Below the pieces are notes generated by a model, which had not been told where the DNA came from, ran no database searches, and was given only the letters and a program-made list of their open reading frames with translations. A program made the translations under genes and the position numbers. From assembly GCA_014529385.2 (NCBI GenBank), contig CM043943.1, positions 103,822,355-103,886,354 of the forward strand: DNA of 64,000 bases, read 5' to 3'. Origin of the DNA: Adiantum capillus-veneris (lineage: Eukaryota; Streptophyta; Polypodiopsida; Polypodiales; Pteridaceae). This document shows positions 31,621 through 43,439 of the stretch, piece after piece (within the stretch, counting starts at the first letter, position 1; each line of letters opens with the position of its first letter).

Positions 31621-31989
31621 CCATGCAAGCTTGGCCAATAGAATTATCATTGTATGAGTGCATAAGTCTTCTTTATGTCTATGTGCCCTCCTACACTGGG
31701 ACTTTCATGACATTCATAATGAATTTGGTGCCGAATGTCTACATTCGTCGGTACACAAGCTCTCCCCTTGGAGTAGGTACCCATCATCTATAGAAAAATT
31801 CTTCCATCTAGTTAGCTCATCACTCAAAAGAGGAGACTCATATGTGGAGGATATAAAGACACTTCCAATAATGGAGTGAGAAGAACCCCTTTTTTTGACA
31901 TGGCTCTACACCTTGGAGTGTGCATCATCATGCTCACAAAAATACCCTTCACAGATTACAAAAACTCACTTTTAAGTTCCGTGAAGAGA

Positions 31990-32460
31990 AGAGAGTTGAT
32001 CTTAGGCATTCTACTAGGAGCATAAACTACCACATCGTATCGTCCTTTACGATACCCAAGCTTTGCATCATAGTCTTGAAGAATCTCAATCCCCTAGATT
32101 TTCGACCCTTCAAATCAGATTGTTATATAGATCACTTGATACTTTCATGGCTAGACACTATTTCATTTTGATCACCATACAATTAATATCGCTAGGTTTT
32201 CAGAGGAAACATTGTTGCATAAAGTTCTCTTTCATAAGCAGAACACTTCTGCTATCAAAATTGAGTTTTTTTCTTACAAACGCAATTGGTATTTCTTCTT
32301 ATAGAAGAAATTTTCCAATAGCTCAATCACTAGCATCTGTCTCTAGTACAAAAGGTTTCATTGGATCCACAATAGCTAAAATTCATGCAGTAGCTAGAGT
32401 AACCTTAAATGCATTGAAGCTTTGCTCTTGCGTTTCTCCCCAATGAAATGATTCTCCCTC
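31990..32460 (-). pseudogene. RNase H relic of the old gypsy element
   Basis: The minus strand reads AIVDPMKPFVLETDASD then a stop, AIGKFLL and IPIAFVRKKLN, matching the start of Ty3 RNase H (F.LETDASD.AIG.VL.Q...PIAF.S.KL). The rest is decayed. Confidence 0.65.
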
Positions 32461-33300
32461 GACTTTCACTTGGTCTATCATAGGAACAACAATTTTAGCA
32501 TAGTCTTTAACGAATATACGATAAAAAACCTGCAAATCCCAAGAAAACCTAGATCTCTTTCAAATTTTTGGGAGAAGGCCACTTACAAATGGCATCCACT
32601 TGGATTGATCCAAATGTAGGCTGGCATAAGAAATTACAGGCCCCAGATAGTGAAGTTTTGCTTTTCAAAAACCACACTTGGATTCCTTAACATATAGTTT
32701 ATGTTTTCATGGTAGTTCAAACACCTACTGCATATGTTGTGAGTGCGCTTCTTCATATGCATTGGGGATGCACTATACTAGAATGTCATTGAGAAAAACA
32801 ACAACAAACATGCCCAATTATGGCTTCAAAACACTAGTGATGAGTGTCATGAAAGTAGCTGGTACACTGGTTAAGCCAAAATGCATAAGTTAGAACTCAT
32901 AATGTCCAGACCTTGTTCGCAAAGCAGTGTTAGGTATATTAGCAAGCTGAATTTAAATTCGGCGATGATATCCTAAGCGCGGATCTATTTTCGTAAAATT
33001 ACGAGCTGGATGAGTTTATCAAACCACTCTTCCACCCATGGAAATGGATACTTATTCTCATTGGTAACCGTATTCAACCCACGATAACCTATGCACATGC
33101 ATATACTATGATCCTTTTTCTTCACCATTTGAATGTGAAATTCCCATGGTGAAGAGCTAGGTTGAATAAACCCCCTACTAAGGTAGTCAACAAACTGAAA
33201 TTCCACCTCAATAGCCTCATAATGACTCATTCTATAGGGTGGTTTACTAATGGGCTTACTACCTGCAATCACATCTACACCATGTTGCACAAAACGTGTC
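32461..33300 (-). pseudogene. Reverse transcriptase relic of the old gypsy element
   Basis: 32985-33290 gives SKPISKPPYRMSHYEAIEVE, LSRGFIQPSSSPWEFHIQMV and YRGLNTVTNENKYPFPWVEE. Downstream, FVVVFLNDILV replaces the catalytic F.DDILVYS, so the first Asp of the DD pair is Asn. Further on comes the thumb-like ESKCGF segment. Enzymatically dead. Confidence 0.83.
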
Positions 33301-33667
33301 GGTGGTAATCCAAGGGGTAAATCTTTTCAAAATACATCTTTGTATTCAATTAAATTTTTTTTTAATTGACTAGCAACATTTGCTTGTTGGAGTGATAGAG
33401 TAGTAGCAAGAGAAGGAGAAGAAGAAGAAGAAGTAGCAACATGCAGCGTTGAGGAATCATCAACCATAATTGAATTCTTATTAACATTTGATAAAATATG
33501 ACACAAAGAGTATCATAAAAAGAGTTCCTTTATTTCATCATTCAAAGAGAGCTTCATAAGCTCATCCGTACAAATAAGTGGTGAAGAAGACACAACATTT
33601 TCCCCCAATAGCAGCATGTGCATACCATTGGATTCAAACATAAGACTATTATGCTCATACTTAAGAT

Positions 33668-33855
33668 GTGATGATAACCCTAGCCTATGCAATCTCTCAA
33701 CTTAACACCACATTTTCTCTATTCAATCACATATGCTCTATCCATATTCATCACTAGAAAATCCATATTATGATGATGATCCTAACCCATGCAATCACTG
33801 CCAACTTAATACCACATCTACTCTATCCATATTCATTACTTGAAAATCCAAAGCT
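33668..33855. repeat. Imperfect tandem duplication next to the protease
   Basis: The segment running from CTAGCCTATGCAATCTCT to CACTAGAAAATCC (to about 33765) is repeated in diverged form as CTAACCCATGCAATCACT to TACTTGAAAATCC (33780-33855). It lies close to the better-preserved 171-bp duplication. Confidence 0.55.
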
Positions 33856-33961
33856 TTCTGAAATACCCTTGAATCTCAAGAGGTACCCTCTTAACTTGTG
33901 TATCCCACACTTCAGCATCATGTGCATTTATCATAGTTATCATGTAGTGGTGGGAACTAGA

Positions 33962-34303
33962 CATCTAGGGCATATTGAGATTTTTCACTAACTTATAGTT
34001 AATGAAATTGTGAGAGGCTCCATCATCTACTAGGATTCTCAACTTGTGACTTTGGATGGACCCATGCATTCTCAGTACAAGATCATGTCGTCCAAATGTC
34101 GATTGCCACATAGAGGTCGTAGTACAATACTCCATCTAGGGCAGATTGAGTTTTTTCACTAACTTGTAATTAATGAAATTGTGAGAGGCTCCATCATCTA
34201 CTAGGATTCTCAACTTGTGACTTTGGATAGACCCATGCATTCTCAGTACAAGATCATGTCGTCCAAATTTTGGTTGCCACATAGAGGTCATAGTACAACA
34301 CTC
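33962..34303 (-). pseudogene. Gypsy protease with 171-bp in-frame tandem duplication
   Basis: Two copies, 33962-34132 and 34133-34303, offset by exactly 171 bp (57 codons). Each encodes LRILVDDGASHNFINYKLVK, the retropepsin active-site region (D-D-G-A for D-[ST]-G-A), and each starts from the same CATCTAGGGCA sequence. The copies differ by scattered substitutions, so the duplication is not recent. Confidence 0.82.
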
Positions 34304-34600
34304 ATGAACTGCTTCGATATGTGTTACTTCCACATTGGAATAGTGAGACGAGGATTCTAGGGGAAGCAATGCACCATGTACACAAATTTTTCCTTGGGAC
34401 AATTCTTTTTGACATTTCCACTTCCCAAGCAATTAAAACATAATTTATCCTTCTTTGCCTTTTCAAATTCCTCACTTGACAACTGGCCTCTAGGCCTCTT
34501 GGTCTTTTTGGACGCATCAAATGAAGCTACCACAAATTTCCTTTTATTAACAATGTGATGCATGTGCATTTGAAGTGTCAAGCATGTGTGTGCTTTGCAA
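34304..34600 (-). pseudogene. Gag knuckle region of the old gypsy element
   Basis: Frame 34357-34581: KKTKRPRGQLSSEEFEKAKK then LCFNCLGSGNVKKNCP. The CCHC knuckle has Asn in place of His (C-x2-C-x4-N-x4-C), so zinc binding is probably lost. Confidence 0.78.
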
Positions 34601-35513
34601 TAGTTTCTCCTCTAAATCATCATGGATATGATTCTGTACGATAGATTCCTCAAGCGTTTTGGGATCCTAGGTTTTAACATGCTTCTTAAGCTCAGGAGTT
34701 AACCCACGGATGAACCCATGTACCTACTGGAAGGCATTTAAACCCTCCAGCTTGAGGATGACATCTCTATAATGCGATATATATTGAAGCAATGCTCTTT
34801 GCTTATGCATAGAGTACTTATCTCATGCAATCCAATTTCTCTCCTTCTCATTAGTAGGTGTAAATTCCTTTCTAAACACATTCTCGAAGGCATCCCATGA
34901 GCACGGCACAATGCCCTTCTCCTTGAGCCACATCTACCATTTATAGGCTTTACCTTCTAGTGTTAAACTAGTTTCCAGTGTGTTGACTGCATTTTGGAGT
35001 CTGACGCAACTAATGAATACCATCCCATTTACTTAGGAAGATACTTAGTGCATCCTTGTTACGTTCTTTCTCCTCCCCTTGAAAGGTCGATGGTTTTGTG
35101 TTTTTCAATAACTCGTCTCGACCTCTTTTTGAGTGATAATTGCCAGCGAATCTAGATTGGAGCCTTGCTCCAGCATGCAAGGAGTAGAATTTGTAGGCAT
35201 GATGCCCAACAAAACCCCAATCTACTCACTTGATGGGCCCTTGGCCTATTAAATCCTAATGCATATATTGCACGACCAGATTAGACAGGTTAGTGACATT
35301 CTCATTCAAATGTGCAAAAATTGTTTTCATAACAGACATGCGTGATTGTAATGCTCTACATTCCTACAAATCAAGAAATTCAATGATGTCATCCGTGCTA
35401 ATTGTCGTGCGAGCACCCTCCATGAGAATAGATGGTTGTGGCACAATAGCAGGCCTAACAGGTGTAGGTGTCTCAAAGTCAAAAGCATGATGCATGTATA
35501 TTCTTGAATCCAT
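34601..35513 (-). pseudogene. Gag N-terminal and capsid region of the old gypsy element
   Basis: ATG at 35513 gives MDSRIYMHHAFDFETPTPVR, open for about 50 codons to a TAG. Downstream, TFEGEEKERN, the region around 34860-34900 encoding ENVFRKEFTPTNEKERNWI, and a later QVHGFIRGLTPELKKHVK are typical of Gag capsid domains. Multiple frames. Confidence 0.65.
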
Positions 35514-36257
35514 AGTGCGGTACTATGGTAAGAAAAGAAATGAACCTAAATGAATATCTTGTATCACAAGCATCGTGTGAGGCTTTTCAAATTGTGGATG
35601 AGCAATTGCAAAGGAGACATCGATTAGTCATGCCAAAACAACACTCGACAAAATAATTTATTGAAAACAATACCAACTCCAGAAATCCTCTTCGGATAGC
35701 AATTAGAAGTGATAGTAGCCTCCAATTAGAAACAATGCCGATAGAAATTCCTTGCATGATGACAACTGACTTAACCTTGCCGATGGGACAAATCCATTAC
35801 GTAATTGGAATTCCTAAATTGTCCCTAACGAGTATCCCAGCTTGACTGTATGATTAAGCTTGAAAAGTGGAAAATGCATTCAAAGAAGCTTGCCCTGTGT
35901 TGTTGGGGAATGACCCCTTGGCCAAGGTAAAGTCTCAAATGGTGGACCCAAGTAATTATGAACGTGAACCCAATGGCCACCATGGTGCAACACCAACAAA
36001 AAATGATGAGTGAGAGAAGGAAAGAGAGAGGAAGAGAGCAACAAGGAGCTTCCGCGCTCCTCTATGGAACAAGATTTGGTGCTCATGCTCGTGTAATCTC
36101 AGCAAGCCCGTGCACGATTGATTTCATAAAGGTCACCATGGCATGTGGTGTGTGTGCTGGGGATGCTTACCCACATGGGAGCTTGGCTTCCCATTTTGTC
36201 CTCTCCACACCCTTGCATGCCATGTGAAAACGCTCCCCTTTCCCCATGTGGATTGAT

Positions 36258-36269
36258 GCTCTGATACTA
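36258..36269 (-). other. Primer binding site of the old gypsy element
   Basis: Sense TAGTATCAGAGC, the Met-tRNA primer site with one G-to-A change, preceded by GGCCA, the probable LTR end. Confidence 0.7.
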
Positions 36270-36270
36270 G

Positions 36271-36626
36271 TGGCCAAAGGGTATGGAGACCCATGATCCA
36301 TCGAGCCTTCTTGCTCTATCTTAAAGGCAGCCCCCATGCCGGTTAGTACCTACTAGCCCTTTGGCCTCACATGCAACCCTTTTGTCACCAAGGTATTTAT
36401 TTTATACATACAAAATGGAAAAATTAGAGTGCTTCATTAGTTCCAAGCCAAATGAATTAGAAAAGAAAAGATCTTATAAAATTTATTGTCAGCTTGTGGA
36501 AGCATTATTTCTCTCATTCAATCTCATTCTATTGTGTGCATTTTTTGTTTAAGAATGTGCTAAATAATTTGTGGTTGTGTCATTCAACAAGAGTATCCAT
36601 CTGTGAATGAAAAGCTTGAAGAGACA

Positions 36627-36661
<35 letters not shown>

Positions 36662-36779
36662 TGGTTTTTTTTATCAAAGCACGTTACCTTTTTGTGTAAC
36701 TTTGTACCATGTTCAATACATTATGATTGTAATTTCTTGATTTTGATACATGTACCTCACAAAGAACAATAAAAAGATC
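36271..36779 (-). repeat. Probable 5' LTR of the old gypsy element (right end undefined)
   Basis: Placed by its position beside the primer site only. AT-rich, with a (GA)n at 36631-36657. No second LTR in the window to align against, and no coding sequence seen. Confidence 0.4.
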
Positions 36780-37310
36780 TATCAAATGCATTCAAAAAAC
36801 ATGGAAGATAGGGTTCTTCAAGAATGATCTCTTCTTCGGAGGAAAGGTGTTGAAAAGTCAATCCGTGCTTATTTGTACACAAACTATCAGATTCTGCTAT
36901 TCTAAGCACGTGTGGAAGGACAAGAACCGTCGGGTCTTTGAGAACATCTTGGAAATAGCTAGTTTCATGTATATTATTCAAGAAAGCAAGGAAGCGATTG
37001 TTGCCACTTGGAAACTAAAGAAATTTAAAGAGTGGAAGAGGGCAATTGACGCAGAAATGATTGACATACATGTTTGAGTGTATAGGCTCTTGTTCATGTT
37101 GAGGGTTGCTCTCGGTGCAACCAGTCATTGCTTCGATGTCTCTCTCATGTAGTGGGGTGGCCCCCTTATTAGTGGATGTATTGCCGATGCATCTATGCCA
37201 TTTGTGAGATGCCATTGCTTCATACAAGCATAGCTTAAATTTGTAATTTTTTTGGTTATGCTAATATAATATACTCACCGTTGTGAGTTCTGCAAAAAAG
37301 AAATCATTGG
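36780..37310 (+). pseudogene. 3' end of an L1-type LINE
   Basis: The plus frame 36847-37077 ends with SKHVWKDKNRRVFENILEIA and ATWKLKKFKEWKRA, resembling the C-terminus of plant L1 ORF2 (W-K-[ED]-[RK]-N-R-R-x-F). A 3' UTR-like stretch follows, closing with TTATGCTAATATAATATACT and GTTGTGAGTTCTGCAAAAAA, like LINE 3' tails. The upstream part is lost. Confidence 0.55.
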
Positions 37311-37329
37311 GTGAAAGTTTTGAATAAAC

Positions 37330-37640
37330 TCAGACCATTTTATGTGACAATCTAAAACGCTAAACGTGATCGATTTTCATTAAGACTTTCCATTCCATGA
37401 GATGATGTTTCTTGAAATATCCAAACCATGTACTATTGCCAATAGTTCTTTGTCATAAAAGTTGTATTTGATTTTAGATGGTTTCAATATTTGCTTTCAG
37501 AAGAAATAAGGTAGTCATTTTAACAGCTACTATGCCTGAACCAATAGAATTGGTGACAACCACAACGAATGGTTGTGAGAAGTTAGCTAATTGAAGGGCA
37601 CATGTATGGGATAGAATGTATTTGAGCATGTAAAGATTTA
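37330..37640 (-). pseudogene. Gypsy RNase H micro-relic
   Basis: The minus strand reads LQLANFSQPFVVVVTNSIGS then IVAV, and further on NFYDKELLAIVHGLDI. These are the start (L.NFS.PF.V..D.S..GIG.V) and the middle (YDKELLAIVHAL) of Ty3 RNase H. About 300 bp survive. Confidence 0.6.
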
Positions 37641-37699
37641 GAATTTATCTAGATCAATGATCCAGGCCAATTTTAATGCAATCTTTGAATGAAATATTG

Positions 37700-38464
37700 T
37701 TCCCTTTTTATATTTGGAACAAAAGAAAGCCTGCAAGTTTCCTCGCATGAAGGAGTTTGCACAATTTTTTCCAGTTTGTATACAACTTGGGAACGTCCCA
37801 TTCCAACGCAGTGTGATATGTTTAGTGCATTTGTTTCACTGAATTGTTGGTGTGAGAAAATAATTTGGACACTTTTATGTACCCTTTTGTTTCCAAGGTG
37901 CCCTCGCTTTGCATTGAATAAAAAGAATTTAGAGCTTCCTCAACCAACCCTTGCTCAACATATTCTTCTATAAGAGCACTCCAAAAGACTTCATTTGAGA
38001 AACCGTCACTTTAGATCTGGTTAAAGCATTCAAGGGCTTCCTTGTTTCATGCTTTGGTGAGGGCACCACATTTTCCATACATATTAACCAAAGCATCACC
38101 AAGCACTTCTTTCTGCAATAATCTCCTCTAACTAACAATACATCACTAATTCTCTCATGTCTTATGTAAGGCCATAGGCCTTCAAGGTGCAAGCATAGCT
38201 TATTGCATCAAAAGAGAGGCCTTTCTTTTATATCTCATGAAAGTAGCAAAGTGCTTCCTTTCCAACACCATGTTGGGCATATCTTGCAATCAACACATTC
38301 AAAATTGATGATATTTTGGACATGAAGACTTCTCGTGCTTTTGTGAGGATGCCACACTTGCAAGCATACACACCAACAATATTGTCTCTAAGTATGTTTC
38401 TTCTTGAAGTAACCCAACTCAATGTGTATCCTATTGACTTGGTACATATCCTTCTTCTAAGCAC
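37700..38464 (-). pseudogene. PPR protein pseudogene
   Basis: The 38228-38464 frame reads RDNIVGVYACKCGILTKARE and VLIARYAQHGVGKEALCYFH, two adjacent PPR motifs of plant PLS-type proteins. The next, in another frame, is SFDAISYACTLKAYGL; then come HETRKPLNAL and, at about 37960, VEQGLVEEALNSFYSM. PPR proteins bind organellar RNA for editing or processing. In-frame stops and frameshifts plus lack of a start show a dead fragment, perhaps retroposed, since no introns are evident. Confidence 0.78.
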
Positions 38465-38643
38465 AAGCTTTTAGTCGGACAAAAAAGAAAACATGCTGCT
38501 TTTGACTCATCATCGTGCTCTTCCTATCTATGCTTGACTTGTGCAAATAATGCTTCTTCCCTGCATTTGTAGGTGGATTCTCTATCACTGACCCCAAACT
38601 CATGACGCTTACAAGAAATTCATCAATGAATAATAGAAAAATA

Positions 38644-38697
<54 letters not shown>

Positions 38698-39137
38698 CAA
38701 AAAATGACGAGAAAGAAAAACCAAAGAGAAATAGTGTTCTATACCTGTCCACAATAAATCATCCCCCAAAGCCCTCATGATATCAAAAGAACAACGAGCC
38801 ATTGTCAGAAGTTAGCGTTGGAGAGTGAGACCCCTTTTGCTACCGAAAGAGAATATTCAATATTATGAGTGAGTACAACAAAAAGAGAGAAATAATTCAA
38901 AATCATGTATAAAGTCCACACCTTTTGTTATGCAGCCCTTTTGTCAATTTTCACACATACATAATGGCAACAACTACAATTCAATAGTTGCCACTGATCC
39001 CAGAAAATATTTTTCAGCTTCTAACCCGGTCTTACAGCGCCCTGATCCCCTCCATTCGCCTCTCCCATACCCTGACCATCCACACACACACACACATCCT
39101 CAACTACTAAAAAACGAGGGAGAGTTGCAAAGGTACA

Positions 39138-39140
<3 letters not shown>
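38465..39140. other. No gene; (GT)n(GA)n microsatellite at 38648-38697
   Basis: AT-rich spacer holding a compound (GT)15(GA)9-like microsatellite. No conserved frame on either strand. Confidence 0.6.

Positions 39141-39201
<61 letters not shown>
39141..39201. repeat. (GA)n microsatellite
   Basis: Uninterrupted GA repeat of about 60 bp. An ATG lies just downstream (39202), and a short frame MPMASASSLPISSKGFQ begins at 39217, an arrangement like the MORN gene start; whether the frame is coding cannot be decided. Confidence 0.85.
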
Positions 39202-39205
<4 letters not shown>

Positions 39206-39339
39206 CCATCTATCATGCCAATGGCCTCTGCTTCATCCCTTCCTATTTCTAGCAAAGGTTTTCAAGCCACTCAACTATTGCCATTTGAATCATGGAAAAA
39301 GTATTTTTGCCTATTAGCAAATTTTCCACTATCATAGAG

Positions 39340-40309
39340 GACATAATTGTGATGTTTCATATTCTTTACTGCATTGATGGTGCAGGTTGATGTTCATCAA
39401 TGTTTGATACAGTAGAGTAATCCTTTAGTAGTAGTATACTACATCACTATTTCTTTGCTAATCAATGTCATTTCCCGGCTTGCTATTTTGGAGTACAAAC
39501 AACTTGTCCATTCCCTAATTAGCTCCTTGAGCCCACTAGAACCTCTTTGTCCGTAAAATTTGTGTGTATGGAGCATATGATCTAGAAGCATGACATTTTG
39601 GCATGGTGCTTTGAGTCACGCCAAAAATTTAATTACCTGATAATGTTTGTGTCTTTGCAAAAGCTACACTTGATAACTATGCATAATTGTGTGCAACTAA
39701 GCTCAGAGTAGGTAGCACGAACCATGGTCGTGATCACACGTAGCAACAATAGCTATAGCTGGCTCGGGGGGTCACCCATAAATATGTTTATATAGCACAT
39801 GAGTTCAACGTAAAGGGTTTTTTAACCATAGATTTTACCCTTATTTAACATACAAAAGGGTATGCCGTAAAGGAGATTTACACAAATTGAAGGAAAAGGG
39901 AGCATTTTATTCATCGAAAATCTATAGGTAAAGGGTTTTTTTCATTGTCCTTGAACACACGTGATATAGCGGGTTTATATATAGTGATCCCCCCCTCCCC
40001 GGCCGCCCCTCCCCTGTCCCCACTTCCCCCCTCCCCCTTAAGATAGTTGGCAAGCAATTGGTGATGAAAACGAGAACCAATGGATGTATAGGTGAGAAGC
40101 GCCATCAAAAATAGTTATGAGAGGTGTTGCATGTGGCCATGTCCCTCATTGAGTGCTTTTGAATTCTCACATTTAATGATTCACAATGGGTTGCTTTGGG
40201 TACTATCGTAATGAGATTTAATTATGATGCACCAACAACTATTTGCTAACACTGACAGTGCTAAAACATAGTTGATTTTTGGGTTGAGCAGTAGCCTCTA
40301 TGGACACCT
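39340..40309. other. No gene recognised
   Basis: AT-rich DNA with a short C-rich patch at 39988-40038 (CCCCTCCCC repeats on the plus strand). No convincing frame or RNA gene. Confidence 0.6.
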
Positions 40310-41040
40310 TATTATTGGAGAACTATTATTTTATGTGCATGCGAACAATTGTAATCAATTTTTAGCATTGAATGAAATCTATAAGCAAACATCTACAAGA
40401 GGGAAATTGCTCACTCTTGCACGGCCGAAGATTTTATCCAATGCTCATTTTTTTCTTTTCCTTTTCTCTCCTCTATCCCCTTCTCACTCTCACGTGCACA
40501 TGTAGCACTATGCTCTAGGAGGTGTGCATGCCACTCTCTCCATCTCTCTTAAATTGTGTACAACTTTGATTGTGTCCATGTAAGTTTCATTAGGTATGCA
40601 AATTCGTTGGTTTTATTGCTTTTAGCATGGTTTTGTATATTTGTAAGAATGCCTTGCTATCCGTCTGTAGCAGTGGTATGATTTATGGACATTTTTATGC
40701 GATGAGAACCCTTTATAAGCAATGGTAATTTTTATGTTTGGACAATTGTAATAATTTGAGCATTGAAAAGGGAAATGCTCACTCTTGCATGGGGGAGATT
40801 GTACCCAATGCCTTTGTCTTCTCCACTACTCTCCTCTTTCCCCTTCTCACTCTTGCATGAGCGCATATCACTCCACTCTAGGAGGTGCGCATGTCACTCT
40901 CTAGGTGCGCATATCACTCCACTCTAGGAGGTGCGCATGTCACGCTCTCCCTCACTCTCTATCAATTGTGTATTTGTACAATTCATCAAGTATGAAAATT
41001 GGTTGGTTTTATCGCTCATAGAATATTGTTTTAATCTTTG
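40310..41040. repeat. Tandem segmental duplication with a minor internal repeat
   Basis: Two units of roughly 350 bp, about 40320-40680 and 40690-41040. Each runs from a TTTTATG...GAACAATTGTAAT-like start through GGGAAAT..GCTCACTCTTGCA, CCTCT..CCCCTTCTCACTCT, CTCTAGGAGGTG and TTGGTTTTAT. In the second unit GTGCGCATATCACTCCACTC has itself duplicated (40860-40940). Non-coding. Confidence 0.7.
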
Positions 41041-41099
41041 CAGGGTCGTCGGAGCGTAGCAGCCCTGAAAAAGAACACAATAAGTATGTACAAACTACC

Positions 41100-42640
41100 G
41101 ATTGCACTCAACTATCAACTTTGGTACAACATCCATGACAGAGTAGGAGGTAGAAAGAGTGAGGGAGACCATGAGAGTATGTACAAAGACACCTCCTAGA
41201 ACGGAGTGCTACCCATAGATGAGAGAGGAGATCATGGTCCAATCATCCTGAGTTCAGTCCTCAATCAAGGGGGTCATTGGCAAGAGGAGTATCGGGAATA
41301 TTTCCCTTGTGTGGTCTTACCAAAACTAATGTGGAAGAAATTATGCATTTTCTAATGTGAGGGAATGTCCCGGCAAAACACATTGTCACTGATCTTTTCA
41401 AGGATTCTAAATAGGCCATAAAAAGCTAGGGGCCAATTTTACTTTAGAGTGTTTTTCTATGCTTTTCAATCTTCATTTTTCTATACTAATCTAGACAAGT
41501 TCATTTTCTTTAGAAGGTGCAAGTCTTTTTTTATTGTTTGCATGTGATGTGTACCTTTGTTGTGCTCGTTTAATATAGTCTCTGCTTGTAAAATGGTAGT
41601 CTCTTTCCAAAGCGTCTATTGTGACATCATTGCTAATGGTAGAGTCTGGGATGGGGATTTTCTAGACATAACCAATCTCAAAAGGTGCTTGACGTGTGGC
41701 AAAATGAGGTGTGTTATTGCAAGCAAATTGAAGCATAGGGAGGTGTGATCCCAAGTTGCATTGTTCTTAGTCGTGTATGATTTAAGGAGGTCCATGATAG
41801 TGCTATTGGTTGCTTTTCTTTGACCATTACTTTTAGGGTGAAAGATAGAAGTGAAGTTCTTTTGAGATCCTTAGCTAGTGCAATCTAAAAGTGATTACAA
41901 AAAGTAGTCATCTCGATAAGAAAGAATGACTTTGGGAAAGCTATGATAAGAAAAAACGGCCTTGAGAAAGGGTTTTGTATCCTGCAGTGTAGGCAAGATC
42001 TTCTTGCAAGGTACAAAATATGATTGCTTGGTAAAACAGTCAACAATGTCCATATCATATCATTCTGCGAGGAAATAGTGGGGAGTCGTGTGATGAAGTC
42101 CATTAAGATTTTCTCCCAAGGATCACTAGGTATAGGAAGCTGTATCAAAAGACCATAAGACTTGCCATGTTTACGCTTCACTTGTTGACATGTTAAACAT
42201 TCTGAAACAATTTAATCACATCATGCTTCATCACTGCAAAAGAAGTGATCTCTACATGTAGCAAGTGTAGATTGAATTCCTCAATGGCCCATGTAGAGTG
42301 GTGCATGCATTTCATTCAATGCTAATTCCCCAAATGGTGCTATGATGATGCATAGATTTTGTTGAAAATATAGAAAATCATTTGCTAAAGTGTAAATCTC
42401 AAAGGGGAAACCATTATGTTCATGTATTTTGGACCATGCACGTGCAAAATAAGGATCCTCAACATACATGTCACACATGGAATTGAACAATTGCACTTCA
42501 CCTACTGAAATATGATTCAAGTAAACATGCTTTATTTTGTAAAATACACAAAATGAGTAACAAAAGTTTCATTCACATCATGAAGTTGTCTACTTAAGGC
42601 ATCTGCTACTATGCTTGCTTTTTTTGGTTGGTATTGAATC
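41100..42640 (-). pseudogene. Gypsy pol relic: RNase H end, integrase, integrase C-terminus
   Basis: Sense order: SIVADA (42600, RNase H end), the 42281-42520 frame with EDPYFARAWSKIHEHNGFPF and LNEMHAPLYMGH (zinc module start), HGKSYGLLIQLPIPSDPWEK then MDFITRLPTI (42181-42070, core), LQFACNNTPHFATRQAPFEI (about 41715), and KVKLAPSFYGLFRILEKISD plus KMHNFFHIS (41450-41330, GPY/F-like module). Stops are frequent. No LTR could be assigned at either side. A different lineage from copies A-C. Confidence 0.75.
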
Positions 42641-42749
42641 GACATGTAGGCTTAGCTTGATTTCTTCTCCAATAATTAATTCGGCAACAACGAGCTATCC
42701 CCAAAAATAATCAAAGTTCCATATACTTCATTCAGCAGTGCTATGCACA

Positions 42750-43214
42750 TTACATAGTGGACAAGAGAGTCAACTGGGATGATAAATCTCCTAACACTGG
42801 CATTGGGCTTGGCCGCATTGCTGACAAGGTTTCAATGCAAAACGAGCAAAGACCCCAGCCATCATGAAAACGTCCTATCGTTCTTCTACCAGAGGAGCAT
42901 GAAATCATTGTGGAGATGGCAAGCCAGGGAGTTGACCTAGCAAGCCAAGGTGAAAGTCCTACAGGCTTTGAGGTTGAAGGTGTTAGAGCTTGAGACATAG
43001 CTTTGATGCCACCAGAAGAGAGCTTACACTAGCTCAAAGCAAGCTTGCAAAGTACAACAAGAAGTTTGGTCCCCTTGCAAAAGATGATGTTAGAGCTGCT
43101 ATAGCCAATCTCGACGCATTTTTGGCTACACCAACCAACTCTACATTTGTCGGGTCTGATGAATTTCTCTTGAATGAGATTTTGGAAGATCTCACTCATT
43201 ATGCTGAGTTGTAA
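42750..43214 (+). CDS. Unrecognised coding-like fragment
   Basis: Two neighbouring plus-strand frames look protein-like: IIVEMASQGVDLASQGESPT (about 42910-42970) and, in another frame, RRELTLAQSKLAKYNKKFGP through EILEDLTHYAEL, ending in TAA at 43214. The second has a coiled-coil-like, Lys/Leu-rich composition. It has no ATG (the open frame can only begin at TTG at 42990). It may be the last exon of a gene or a transposon fragment. Confidence 0.25.
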
Positions 43215-43439
43215 AAGCTATATGTTCTATTGCTGTAATCATCCAAGCCAGCTTTGTGTAATCATTTTACATAATCAACTCTGATATTAAACGCTTTGTC
43301 TCTTGTTCATCCTGGTTATAAATTCTATACAATAAGTATAAAATAAAATTTACAATCATACAACACAAAGTAACATGGCAAAAAGAGAGAGATCATAAGA
43401 TATGGCCAACAAACTCAAGTTGATTACAAGTACGTTGTA

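Larger units (their letters stand above)
31073..36271 (-). mobile_element. Old, 3'-truncated Ty3/gypsy element
   Basis: Sense order from 36271 downward: primer site, leader, gag with knuckle, protease, RT, RNase H, integrase to SPFLLMYGF at 31073, where it stops abruptly. Sequence is unlike copies A-C (different gag, and a DDGASHNFIN protease motif), so it is another gypsy lineage. Many stops. Neither LTR is defined with certainty; the 5' LTR should begin at 36271 and extend right. Confidence 0.8.
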
